DNA from: Bog-950 sp044228435
GTDB taxonomy: Bacteria; Bacteroidota; Bacteroidia; Chitinophagales; LD1
Length of the DNA: 64,000 nt
Assembly (NCBI GenBank): GCA_044228435.1
Contig: JBGAUW010000002.1
Coordinates: 124,001-188,000 of the forward strand
Direction: 5' to 3'
Shown one piece after another: positions 44,312-52,480 of the stretch. Under the pieces are notes generated by a model. That model was given only the letters and a program-made list of their open reading frames with translations. It ran no database searches and had not been told where the DNA came from. Position 1 is the stretch's first letter. The number at the start of each line of letters is the position of its first letter. The position numbers and the translations under genes were made by a program.

Positions 44312-46182
44312 CGGTTAAATTTAAAACGGAGCGTTCCTTCAAAATTTCTTCCGGGCATTGGCCGCTGTGCAATATTCTGAAACTGAACACCGGTAACATT
44401 ATTTACCCTAAAGGCGGCCCCAATTTCGCAATTGCCTATTGCAAAATCCTTACCCAGTTCTAAATCTAAATTATAATATCCCTTCAGTGTTTGCGAGTTA
44501 TCGGTAGTTATAAATACAGCATCGGTATAGCTGTTTAAGGCACGTAAATAAAACTTGTGGTATTCAATATGCAGGCCTATGTTGGCTACATGCAGCGGCA
44601 CATAAATCAATTGCTTTCCGCGCGATTGATCGGCCGGCGAAATAGCATCCAGGTTAGTAGCGCGCGTGTAAGTATAGTTCACGTTAAAAGCCATATTAAA
44701 GCCTCGTACCCGTCCGTTCAAAATCCTGTCGGCACGTGCCGATATCTCTACTCCCCGGGTAAGCACGCGCTTTACATTGCGTGGTGCCCAATAGCTACCG
44801 GTTGGTATCCACTGTATCCAATCCATTACATATTTACAAAAGGCAGTAGTTTTAAAACTCACATAACTGCCATAAGCATACTGCAAACCACCCTCCGCAT
44901 CGCAGCTTTTTTCGGTTTTAAGGTTGGGGTTGCCACCTGGCACCCAGTACAAATCGTTTAGTGAAGGGAAACGGTAATTACGCGATACGCTGGTACGAAA
45001 GGTGAAAGCATGTGCATTAATAGGCTTATAAACAGTAAGCGCCAGTATGGGCGAAAACGGCGAGAACGTTTTATTGTAAACACTTTCGCGTATATCTAAC
45101 TGTAACAACGCATACCGCCCAGCCCTGTATTTAACTCCTGCCACTAATTTGCCAATATGCCGGCTGCGGGTTAACTGATAGGCAGGAACCATAGCGCGTT
45201 CAAAATCGTAACCAACCTCGGCATATACCGAAAACCTTCGCAAGCTATCATAGCTAAAAGTAATAACATTCCGTGCCGCTTGCATTACCGATTTTTCATT
45301 CAGTCCGACTTCGGGGTTACGGTAGCGTATTTCATCATGCAAAAAGGCCGTAGTAGCCGTAATGGCTAACTTACCGTAGCTACCGTGCCACGAAAGTGCA
45401 CTGCGCATAGAGTAATCATCCTGCGATTCCCTACTTACAGGTTTGCTTATTACCGGCGGTATTTGCCTTTCGGCCTCGCTTAACCACACATTAAACTGCA
45501 ACACATTACGCTTATTAATGCGCGCATTTATCTGCTGCATAAAATTAAGCAGACGCACTTTTGCATTGCTCAGCTTCTCAATTGGCTTACCCGCTTTAAA
45601 TGTGTTTACAAACGGGTAATTGTTTTCGGCATACAGGTAGCTTATACGGGCGGTGCCCGACACTCTTCCATTGCCATAGCGCACCTTGCCATAAGTTCTA
45701 ACCGTATTAAAACTACCGTAGCTAACACTGGCATTTAGCATAAAGCCCGAATCTACCCGTGTATCGTTTTGAAAGTTAATGTAGCCCCCTACATTACCCG
45801 AGCGCGCAACGCCACCTAACTCCACCTGGTCGCTCATACCGGCATTAAATAACGAAACATCTACCTGGCCCAACGACGGTGAATTAAGTTTTACTCCATT
45901 CCAAAGTAAATCTGTTTGGGCTGCGCTGGTTCCGCGGATAGATATAGACGATAACTGACCGCTGCCATAATTTTTAAAATACAAACCTGAGTTCTCACGC
46001 AGCGCATCGTTCAGGGTTCTTGTTTCAATATACTTATACGAATTGAAAGGGCTTTGTGTGGATCTAAGACTGCCTACAGAATGCTTAACTACATCGGGAA
46101 AAGTATATATCGAATCTGTTTTTACCTGTGCCATGGTGACCACCGATAAAAGCAGAAAAAGATATGTAACTATTACCCTCAT
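44308..46182 (-). CDS. btuB: TonB-dependent B12 receptor BtuB-like
   Basis: A 624-residue outer-membrane receptor. After a signal peptide (cut after TMAQ, about 19) a TonB-dependent plug follows, with ETRTLNDALRENSGLYFKN and SSISIRGTSAAQTDLLWNG, then a 22-strand-type barrel ending in LRFKFNR with a terminal aromatic-rich strand. Slightly longer than E. coli BtuB but typical for Bacteroidota. It takes B12 across the outer membrane using TonB energy. The start overlaps the preceding secreted-protein gene by four bases (ATGA), and its end overlaps the propeller gene by four. Confidence 0.92.
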   Translation of the reverse strand: MRVIVTYLFLLLSVVTMAQVKTDSIYTFPDVVKHSVGSLRSTQSPFNSYKYIETRTLNDALRENSGLYFKNYGSGQLSSISIRGTSAAQTDLLWNGVKLNSPSLGQVDVSLFNAGMSDQVELGGVARSGNVGGYINFQNDTRVDSGFMLNASVSYGSFNTVRTYGKVRYGNGRVSGTARISYLYAENNYPFVNTFKAGKPIEKLSNAKVRLLNFMQQINARINKRNVLQFNVWLSEAERQIPPVISKPVSRESQDDYSMRSALSWHGSYGKLAITATTAFLHDEIRYRNPEVGLNEKSVMQAARNVITFSYDSLRRFSVYAEVGYDFERAMVPAYQLTRSRHIGKLVAGVKYRAGRYALLQLDIRESVYNKTFSPFSPILALTVYKPINAHAFTFRTSVSRNYRFPSLNDLYWVPGGNPNLKTEKSCDAEGGLQYAYGSYVSFKTTAFCKYVMDWIQWIPTGSYWAPRNVKRVLTRGVEISARADRILNGRVRGFNMAFNVNYTYTRATNLDAISPADQSRGKQLIYVPLHVANIGLHIEYHKFYLRALNSYTDAVFITTDNSQTLKGYYNLDLELGKDFAIGNCEIGAAFRVNNVTGVQFQNIAQRPMPGRNFEGTLRFKFNR

Positions 46183-47183
46183 TCAACAATCAGCTTTGTA
46201 ACAAATGAATTGACCGATATAAAATATAAGCCCGCAGAAAAGCTGCGTATATCAATAACCGAACGTTGTGCTGTTATTGCGCCCTGCTGTAAAACGTTCC
46301 CCTGTACATCGTAAACTTTAAAACGTGCATCTTCTATATCCCCTGTTAGATTTAAATATACCTGCCCGCCGGCTGAAGGATTGGGATATACCAATAGCTG
46401 CAAGTAATTGTTATTTAAAGCGGCAACACCGGTAGTGCCGGTGGTATGTATAACGCCAACGGCATCTAAATCAAATCCGCCCGATGCAAAAGCTGTAGGG
46501 TAAGGGTCGTTTACTTTGTGCCCCAGGTGGTCGTGCGTTGCAAACTGTTCTGCTACGCTGCCTACTACATCTACAATGCGCACGTGTGTGATTTGGTCTA
46601 CGTTAAGGCCTGCCTCGTTCTTCAGTTCATCCAAATCAAACGGAGTTCCATAACCTGCGGTGTATTTACCTGCCAGGTTATTTACCAAAGCACAGTCTAC
46701 ACCCGTCATTGGTATTTGGGTGGTATCCTGTATGTTGCTGGTGGCCGCAAAGCGCACAAAATTTACGCCATCGCTACTAACCTCTACAAAAGCAAATTCC
46801 AAAAAGGCCAGCGGATTATTGGTATAAAATCCGTTTTCAAAAACGGCGAAGTCAAACCCTGGACCATTGTAAATGGGATTAGCAAAGGTAAGAGTGGCGG
46901 TGCCTGCATCGCCAAGGCTAACCACACCAGCCTGCCCGGCAGGGCCAACTGCAGAATTGGCATCGCCAACAGTTGTAAAACCCGAATCGGGTATAGCAAT
47001 GTCCATGTAACCACGGGTAATAGTACAACCGATAGCCCATGCCTTAAATGCAGAAGAATCGCGGTGTATAGCCGTGCTGCCCTGCATACCAGCGGCAGGC
47101 GCAAATTGCGCCAATGCCGCTGGTTTAAACAGTGCAATACAACCTGCGGTAAACAAAATCTTGAATAGCAATTTAGCCTTCAT
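46179..47183 (-). CDS. Conserved T9SS-secreted protein of the B12 operon
   Basis: A 334-residue exported protein with a signal peptide (cut near LAQ-F, about 26) and a beta-rich domain with GPGFDFAVFENGF, FLEFAFVEVSSDGVNFVRF, DLDELKNEAG and the motif ASGGFDLDAVG. From memory this family of PEP-CTERM-like/cell-surface proteins recurs in Bacteroidota B12 uptake loci, but its function is not known. The last 80 residues (LQLLVYPNPSAGGQVYL to SFVTKLIVE) are a T9SS type A sorting domain. Four-base overlap with btuB and four-base gap to the first gene place it firmly in the riboswitch operon; B12 binding is inference. Confidence 0.85.
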   Translation of the reverse strand: MKAKLLFKILFTAGCIALFKPAALAQFAPAAGMQGSTAIHRDSSAFKAWAIGCTITRGYMDIAIPDSGFTTVGDANSAVGPAGQAGVVSLGDAGTATLTFANPIYNGPGFDFAVFENGFYTNNPLAFLEFAFVEVSSDGVNFVRFAATSNIQDTTQIPMTGVDCALVNNLAGKYTAGYGTPFDLDELKNEAGLNVDQITHVRIVDVVGSVAEQFATHDHLGHKVNDPYPTAFASGGFDLDAVGVIHTTGTTGVAALNNNYLQLLVYPNPSAGGQVYLNLTGDIEDARFKVYDVQGNVLQQGAITAQRSVIDIRSFSAGLYFISVNSFVTKLIVE

Positions 47184-47187
47184 GGGA

Positions 47188-49119
47188 TTATTGTTTAACC
47201 AGTTTTTTAGTAACTACTTTATTGCCGGCATTTAACTGTATAACATACACACCGCTTTGCCAGTTAGCTGCTTGCAGGCTGGTAGTTGCACCTGTAATGG
47301 TTTCGCGTGCTACCAGCGAGCCTACTATATTGTATATAGATACAACAGCAGGTTTATCTACAACTAAAGAGCTATAAATAATTAGTATTTCGTTAAACGG
47401 GTTAGGGTATGCACCAAAGGTTAGCGCATCCTCTACCTCTTCAACTGCCGTAACACCTGCTACATTAATTACAATTTTAGCAGTATCGGCAAACCCCAAA
47501 TCATCGTATACACGGTAGTATAAAGTATCGGCAGCTACCAGGCCTACAGCCGGTGTATAAACTATCTGGTTAAACTTAACAACCGCCGTGGCACCGGTAA
47601 TTAAAGGGGAGCTAAGCAATTCAACTGTATAAGGGTTCGCAATTAAATTTACATCGTTGCCCAGCACAGCTATCGTTTTTGCAGTTACGTAGTTAGTAGC
47701 CACTAAATCATCATTAGCCGCCGGTTGGGCATAAGCCGTATCGGCAGTAATAAAGTTATCTATAGCAAAATAGGCCGGGTTGTTCATACCAAAACCTCCG
47801 GCTGTGTCGGTCGATTCTAAGAAAAATTGCAGGCTATCTACATTACCCAATGGCTGAAGGTTAACCCAACGCCAGTCGCGCACCAAATAATCATCGGCAC
47901 TATTAGCCGCGCGATAATCGGCCAGGTAAAACTCTACTGCTTCATTCTTTAAATTACCATTGCTGTAGCCTTTCACTACTAAACGATACCAATCCGGGTC
48001 GGTACCTGTAGCGCCACCAAATTTCTTGGCAAACTGGTCGCCGTTTAACATACTGTTATAAGCATACGTAGTATTGGTTACGTAAAAACCCTTTACCAAT
48101 TTACCGCCTGCAGCTTTCCCGGTTAAAAGCACTTTAGTGTTTCCGTAAGAGTTTGCAATTAAAAAATTAGGGGAGTTGTTATAACCGGTTCCGGCAATTA
48201 CACCGTATTGATTAGACGAACCGGTTGTCATAGAATCTACTACATTAGAATAAGTAAAACCATTCCACGACATGTAGGTAGTGTTATAGCTATTATTAAA
48301 ATAACCACCACCACTGGCAAAGCCACCGCTTAAATCAGAGCCATCCCAAAAAGTATCGGTAGCCAGGGTAAGGTCTTCAAAGCCGGTAAGTGTTTGAAAA
48401 GGAACCTGCTCAAGTGTAGTGAAGTTATCCAGCGCAAAATAGGCCGGGTTATTCATTCCATAGCCGCCGGCAGTATCGGTTGATTCTAACTGAAACGCGA
48501 TGCTATCTACATTTCCTAAAGTTTGTAAATCAACCCAGTGCCAGTCTTTCAAAATATAATCTTTGTTACTATCTGCCGAACGAAAATCGGCCAGGTACAC
48601 CTGCACCTCCTCAGCTTTAGTAGCACCATTATACCATCCTTTAACGGTTAATCGAAACCAATCGGGGTCGGTGCCCGATAAACCGCCAAACTTTTTCGCA
48701 AACTGGTCGCCGTTTTTAAGGCTTAAGTAAGCATAAGTAGTATTGGTTACATAAAACCCCTTCACCAGTTTACCTGCTGCGTTTTCGTTTAGACGGATGC
48801 GCATATCGCCATAGCCATTCGCAACTGCGTATGTCGCCGAACTATTTACCCCGCCGGCTGTTATACTACTGTATTGATTGCCGTAGCCTGCCGTGGTATC
48901 ATTGGTTTTGTTAGAATAAGCAAAGCCGCTCCACGAGTTAAAACTGGTGTTGTAGGAGTTTACAAATCCGGCAAGGCCGCTGTTGTAGCTGCCGGTTAAA
49001 TCTGATCCGTTCCAGAAGGAATCGGCGGGTAACTGCAGGTTTTCAAAATCTGAAATGGTTTGAGAGAAAACTTTGACCGCAATTAATACGGCAAAAAACG
49101 AAATGTTGAATTTCTTCAT
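47188..49119 (-). CDS. Tandem DUF4465 (BtuH-like) T9SS-secreted protein
   Basis: The first gene after the riboswitch, 643 residues. Signal peptide, then two copies (about 25-230 and 240-450) of one domain, each with the run DSFWNGSDL / DTFWDGSDL, GKLVKGFYVTNTTYAY, NGDQFAKKFGG, GTDPDW, and STDTAGGYGMNNPAYFALDNF. This matches DUF4465, the domain of BtuH B12-binding surface proteins of Bacteroides (recalled from the literature). A cadherin/VCBS-like module (about 480-570) and a T9SS type A sorting domain (AYPNPFNE to VVTKKLVKQ) follow. Here the surface anchor is T9SS, not a lipobox. Role: probable capture of B12 at the cell surface. Confidence 0.87.
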   Translation of the reverse strand: MKKFNISFFAVLIAVKVFSQTISDFENLQLPADSFWNGSDLTGSYNSGLAGFVNSYNTSFNSWSGFAYSNKTNDTTAGYGNQYSSITAGGVNSSATYAVANGYGDMRIRLNENAAGKLVKGFYVTNTTYAYLSLKNGDQFAKKFGGLSGTDPDWFRLTVKGWYNGATKAEEVQVYLADFRSADSNKDYILKDWHWVDLQTLGNVDSIAFQLESTDTAGGYGMNNPAYFALDNFTTLEQVPFQTLTGFEDLTLATDTFWDGSDLSGGFASGGGYFNNSYNTTYMSWNGFTYSNVVDSMTTGSSNQYGVIAGTGYNNSPNFLIANSYGNTKVLLTGKAAGGKLVKGFYVTNTTYAYNSMLNGDQFAKKFGGATGTDPDWYRLVVKGYSNGNLKNEAVEFYLADYRAANSADDYLVRDWRWVNLQPLGNVDSLQFFLESTDTAGGFGMNNPAYFAIDNFITADTAYAQPAANDDLVATNYVTAKTIAVLGNDVNLIANPYTVELLSSPLITGATAVVKFNQIVYTPAVGLVAADTLYYRVYDDLGFADTAKIVINVAGVTAVEEVEDALTFGAYPNPFNEILIIYSSLVVDKPAVVSIYNIVGSLVARETITGATTSLQAANWQSGVYVIQLNAGNKVVTKKLVKQ

Positions 49120-49224
49120 GGCTGAATTTTTTTTTTAAAATGTTCAGCTACGAAAATTGAGATTGAAAAATGAAACCGTGCACTGTTCCAGTCCTCAGCC
49201 TTTCTTCCCGAAAGCTTTTGAAAT

Positions 49225-49410
49225 ATAATGCTGAAGGCAGGTCTTCTGGTTTTGCTCTGTTTCTACCGCCTTCCCGGTTTTAAACCAGTGGCTTTTGAGA
49301 TAGAAACTTTGAAAGAGCTTACAGCAGCGGGTACTACTCAGGATTTACACCTGATTCCCTATTATGGCAAGTCATCGTAAAACGATTTGCCACCTTTAGC
49401 GGGTGCAAAT
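49225..49410 (-). ncRNA. Cobalamin riboswitch
   Basis: Read on the minus strand, the sequence contains in order the conserved boxes GGGAATCAGGTGTAAATCC, CCCGCTGCTGTAA, a ggaaggcgg element (CCGGGAAGGCGG) and the 3' B12-box core AGAAGACCTGCC (plus-strand 49236-49247), with the P-helix flanks (GGTGGCAAAT near 49388). This is the standard AdoCbl aptamer. It lies about 105 bases upstream of the tandem-DUF4465 gene and should lower expression of the whole seven-gene uptake operon when cobalamin is plentiful. The expression platform near 49120-49225 has no clear terminator; it may block translation. Confidence 0.95.
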
Positions 49411-49434
49411 AAAATCTTTTTATTTTTAAACCGT

Positions 49435-49442
49435 CAAAAATA
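49435..49442 (-). promoter_or_regulatory. Possible -7 promoter box for the B12 operon
   Basis: On the minus strand the bases read TATTTTTG, fitting TAnnTTTG, 25 bases upstream of the riboswitch. The distance is right for transcription to begin just before the aptamer. No convincing -33 box. Confidence 0.4.
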
Positions 49443-49468
49443 TTTTCTCAATCCGGCGTTTCTTAAGT

Positions 49469-49780
49469 ATGAAAAATAAAGCGATAGGTTTTTTGTTATT
49501 TGTTATTGCGCTTGTATCGGCCTCATCGTGCAATAAGTGTTACGAATGCACCCAGTATTGTGCCTATTGCGAAACTACTTCCGGGGTGCGAATTAAAACC
49601 TGCGCAACCAAGGGAGTAAACAATTATAAAATAGATTCCGTTTTTACAGCGTACAGGGCTGCGGGCTACACCTGCAACATGCTTCAGAACGATAAAAATG
49701 TATGCGACCAGCCCGGCAAAATTAACGATGCCGTTAATTACTATTATAAGCAAGATTACTACTGCAACGAAAAGCAGTAG
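49469..49780 (+). CDS. Cys-rich small lipoprotein
   Basis: A 103-residue lipoprotein with lipobox ASSC (Cys21) and eight further cysteines at 24, 27, 31, 34, 45, 69, 79 and 99. The pattern NKCYECTQYCAYCET is dense and could bind a metal or form disulphides. No family recognised. It diverges from the B12 operon and shares its upstream region; a good terminator follows. Confidence 0.75.
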   Translation: MKNKAIGFLLFVIALVSASSCNKCYECTQYCAYCETTSGVRIKTCATKGVNNYKIDSVFTAYRAAGYTCNMLQNDKNVCDQPGKINDAVNYYYKQDYYCNEKQ

Positions 49781-49793
49781 CCATAATAAAACA

Positions 49794-49827
49794 GCAGGGG
49801 GGCGCTTTTTGCAAACCGCCCCCCTGC
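49794..49827 (+). terminator. GC-rich terminator
   Basis: Stem gcaggggggcg (49794-49804) pairs exactly with 49817-49827, followed by caacttttttaa. It ends the Cys-rich lipoprotein transcript. Confidence 0.85.
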
Positions 49828-49854
49828 CAACTTTTTTAACCCTTCAAGTATCTA

Positions 49855-50547
49855 TTAATGTTGCTCGCTAAAGTAATTGCGGGTTTCTATTACTACTACG
49901 CCACCTAAGGCATCGCCATACTTGGCGGGTATAAAGCCATCGTACATCCGGTAAGTTTGCAGCCCACATAAAGGTATGTTAGGCGAACCCATCACCTTGC
50001 CCCCATCAATATAATAAGCCATACCGCCCGCACGCGCTCCGCGCACATAATAATCGTTACCTATTTTTACGGTAGCGGCTTGGGTTTCGCCCAGTTCCCC
50101 AACACTAACCAGAGGCATATTTTTTATTATATTTCTTTCAAGTGTTCCGTTACGGATATCTATATCATCTACTAACGGAACGCGGTAGGTGGTAATGGGT
50201 ATTTCTGTCATAGTAGTAGTAACAGCAAGTGCAACATCTACAACATAACTTTCATCGCTCGAAACTTTCACTCCTTCTACAATCGATTTATGGCTTAGGT
50301 AGGATACCGTAACCTTGTAAACCCCTGCCGGAATATTACTGGCATAGTAGTAGCCCTTTTCGTTAGTGTAAAATAATTTTTCCGTTCCCTGGTTTTCTAA
50401 AACCACCATAGCGCCATCTACAGGGTCTTTAGTATCGGGGTCTACTACCTGGCCCATAATACTGCCACCGCCAGAAGCGGCAAATAAAAAATGAGAGGTT
50501 AACAATAGCAGCAGTAACCCCGCTGCACGGGTTAGTTTTGTTTTCAT
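49855..50547 (-). CDS. Barrel-less carboxypeptidase-regulatory + TonB-plug protein (A)
   Basis: A 230-residue exported protein: signal peptide (cut near FAASG, about 24), a carboxypeptidase-regulatory-like sandwich (MGQVVDPDTKDPVDGAMVV to VDVALAV, 30-110), then a TonB-dependent-receptor plug-like domain with AATVKIGNDYYVRGARAGG, YIDGGKVMGSP and DALGGVVVIETRN. It ends there: the usual 500-700-residue barrel is absent and there is no downstream frame that supplies one. It might be a truncated receptor, or an independent plug that partners another barrel. The next gene upstream has the same build. Confidence 0.8.
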   Translation of the reverse strand: MKTKLTRAAGLLLLLLTSHFLFAASGGGSIMGQVVDPDTKDPVDGAMVVLENQGTEKLFYTNEKGYYYASNIPAGVYKVTVSYLSHKSIVEGVKVSSDESYVVDVALAVTTTMTEIPITTYRVPLVDDIDIRNGTLERNIIKNMPLVSVGELGETQAATVKIGNDYYVRGARAGGMAYYIDGGKVMGSPNIPLCGLQTYRMYDGFIPAKYGDALGGVVVIETRNYFSEQH

Positions 50548-50600
50548 AGGTCATCAATTTTAGTGTTTATAAAAAAAGATCAAGGTTCTGTTCAACTAAA

Positions 50601-51173
50601 TTACCACACCCTGTTTTGGGTGGGTGCACCCATCATCGGCACGCCATCAATAAAAATCTTCACCTGGCTGCTTCCTTTAATAAATATTTTCCCATCGCGC
50701 ACATCGCAACCCGCTTGCTGGCTTATCACATCGTTTAACGATTGTGTGGGCTGGTTATTGGCACTATTATCGCGCCTGGGGTCGTTACTTGTTACCGAAC
50801 TAAACAGGTTTTGATTAGTAGGCAGCAGCACCTTTTGCGGCAAATTACTATCGGAACTTACAGCAAAATTAATTTCGCTGGTATACCCATCATACACCTG
50901 CACGTTCATTACAAAAGTCCGGTTATTGTAAACCACCGTCATGGCATACTTGCCGGTAGGCATGTGGTTGGCGTAGTAGTAGCCATATTCATTAGCCGTT
51001 ACTTCTACTTTATCCATTTTATTTTCAAAAACTATTTGGGCAAAAGCCAATGGTTGGTTGCTTACAGGGCCGGTAACTTGCCCCACTATTTGCCCCATTG
51101 AAACTGCACGTGCGGCAAAAGAAAAACACAGCAACATTGCAAAAACTGCAATTGATTTAACAGTAGTTTTCAT
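50601..51173 (-). CDS. Barrel-less carboxypeptidase-regulatory + plug-like protein (B)
   Basis: A 190-residue exported protein, paralogue of the downstream gene: signal peptide (cut after RAVSM region, about 24), a carboxypeptidase-regulatory-like sandwich (GQIVGQVTGPVSNQPLAFAQ to INFAVSS), a variable Asn/Ser/Pro-rich linker, and a short plug-like remnant (QSLNDVISQQAGCDVRDG, IFIKGSSQVKIFIDGVPMMG) ending NRVW. No barrel. The shared motif F/YIDGG-V-MG with gene A shows common descent. Separated from gene A by 53 bases, same strand; probably an operon. Function unknown. Confidence 0.75.
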   Translation of the reverse strand: MKTTVKSIAVFAMLLCFSFAARAVSMGQIVGQVTGPVSNQPLAFAQIVFENKMDKVEVTANEYGYYYANHMPTGKYAMTVVYNNRTFVMNVQVYDGYTSEINFAVSSDSNLPQKVLLPTNQNLFSSVTSNDPRRDNSANNQPTQSLNDVISQQAGCDVRDGKIFIKGSSQVKIFIDGVPMMGAPTQNRVW

Positions 51174-51291
51174 AGCCTTTGTTTTGTTACTTAAAAATAC
51201 GGATAATTAAGTTAAAGTGCGCATTGGGGTATGTTTTAGCGGTTTTTTTTACAGTATTATTACAAAACTATTCAAGTAGCTCGTTATAATT

Positions 51292-51927
51292 ATGACCAAG
51301 TTTTTGCCTATCTTCCCCTTAAACAATGTTATTTACCCCGGCCAGTTACTAAATCTGCATATTTTTGAGCCCCGCTACAAGCAGCTGATACAAGAGTGCA
51401 GCGCTACGGGAAAAACCTTTGGCATACCCTCGGTATTTAAAGAAACCCTTAATGAGTTTGGTACCGAAATGGAAATACTCGAAATTTCGAAAACCTACGA
51501 TAACGGCGAACTGGATATTAAAACCCGGGGAGTAAAAATATTCCGCATTATAGAGGTGCTGCGCCAGGTGCCCGATAAGCTATACTCGGCTGCCGTGGTG
51601 TTTGAGGTAGAGCACCTGCCATTTGATACCGAAGTGCCCAACCCTACATTGATTGATTTAATTGATAAACTGCATGTTGTGCTGGGTACTAACTTTAAAG
51701 TGAGCGATAAATATGAAAATCCGCTTTCGTTCGATTTGGTGCAATATGCCGCCCTAAGCGCCGAAGACCAATACCGCCTGCTTATAGCCACCAGCGAAAA
51801 AGCCCGGCAGTGGTTTATTATAGAGCACCTGCAAAAATTGATACCTTCTATTGAGCAAACCGAAAAGGTAAAAGCCAAGGTTCAGATGAACGGGCATTTT
51901 AGAAAAGAAATACCTCCAAAATTTTGA
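51292..51927 (+). CDS. Lon N-terminal (substrate-binding) domain protein
   Basis: A 211-residue cytoplasmic protein made only of the Lon-type substrate-binding PUA-like domain: FLPIFPLNNVIYPGQLLNLHIFEPRYKQLI at the start is diagnostic. It lacks the AAA+ and protease parts, as do many stand-alone family members. Such proteins probably bind substrates or nucleic acid; role unproven. Monocistronic in appearance, followed by a gene with its own -7 box. Confidence 0.85.
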   Translation: MTKFLPIFPLNNVIYPGQLLNLHIFEPRYKQLIQECSATGKTFGIPSVFKETLNEFGTEMEILEISKTYDNGELDIKTRGVKIFRIIEVLRQVPDKLYSAAVVFEVEHLPFDTEVPNPTLIDLIDKLHVVLGTNFKVSDKYENPLSFDLVQYAALSAEDQYRLLIATSEKARQWFIIEHLQKLIPSIEQTEKVKAKVQMNGHFRKEIPPKF

Positions 51928-51950
51928 ACCAATTTAATAAACAAATACGT

Positions 51951-51958
51951 TAACTTTG
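51951..51958 (+). promoter_or_regulatory. Probable -7 promoter box
   Basis: TAACTTTG matches TAnnTTTG exactly, 31 bases before the membrane-protein start at 51990; a TTTG at 51923-51926 sits slightly farther than the usual 19-21 base spacing. Confidence 0.55.
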
Positions 51959-51989
51959 TATGGTAGCATAAATGCCCGCCGTGAAATAA

Positions 51990-52454
51990 ATGGATAAACT
52001 GCTTTCTTCTATTCTGGTTTTTTTGGGTTCTATCGTAAAGTTCTCGATGGGCTCGCTAACTGCCATTGCCGCTAACCTGGGATTGGGTGGAGCCCTGGGC
52101 AACATTATTGGCGGCATAATAGGCATTGTGCTTTTTACCTATTTAGGTGGCTATATGCAGGAGTTTTTAGTAAAAAAATTCCCTAATCGTTTCGGCCGCC
52201 GGTTTACAAGCAGCAACCGCTTTTTAGTGCGTATTAAAAAACGCTTTGGCCTGGGCGGCATTGCGGTGCTTACCCCTATTGTGCTTTCCATACCGGTAGG
52301 CGTATTGTTCGCGCTAGCCCTTACGCACGATAAAAAGAAGATTTTAGTATCTATGCTAATGTCTATGTTCTTTTGGGCTACTGTACTTTTCCTACCCTAT
52401 TTTCTGTTCGATATAAACGTGGTAGATTTTATCCGCCGTTTGTTTGAAAGATAA
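51990..52454 (+). CDS. Small membrane protein, putative small multidrug export type
   Basis: A 154-residue protein with four predicted membrane segments, a Gly-rich segment (LGLGGALGNIIGGIIGIVLF), a basic cytoplasmic loop (KKFPNRFGRRFTSSNRFLVRIKKRFG) and GGIAVLTPIVLSIPVG. The pattern resembles PF06695-like small multidrug export or DedA-like proteins, but identity is tentative. A -7 box is just upstream. Confidence 0.65.
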   Translation: MDKLLSSILVFLGSIVKFSMGSLTAIAANLGLGGALGNIIGGIIGIVLFTYLGGYMQEFLVKKFPNRFGRRFTSSNRFLVRIKKRFGLGGIAVLTPIVLSIPVGVLFALALTHDKKKILVSMLMSMFFWATVLFLPYFLFDINVVDFIRRLFER

Positions 52455-52480
52455 TTGAAGTCCACTTTACAAGTTAGGCT

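Noticed and set aside
46518..47168. 216-codon plus-strand frame opposite the B12-operon secreted protein
   Set aside because: It is antisense to a well-supported operon gene and its cysteine- and isoleucine-rich translation resembles no protein family.
50742..51101. 119-codon plus-strand frame opposite the plug-like gene B
   Set aside because: Antisense shadow; the minus-strand frame has the signal peptide and recognisable domains.
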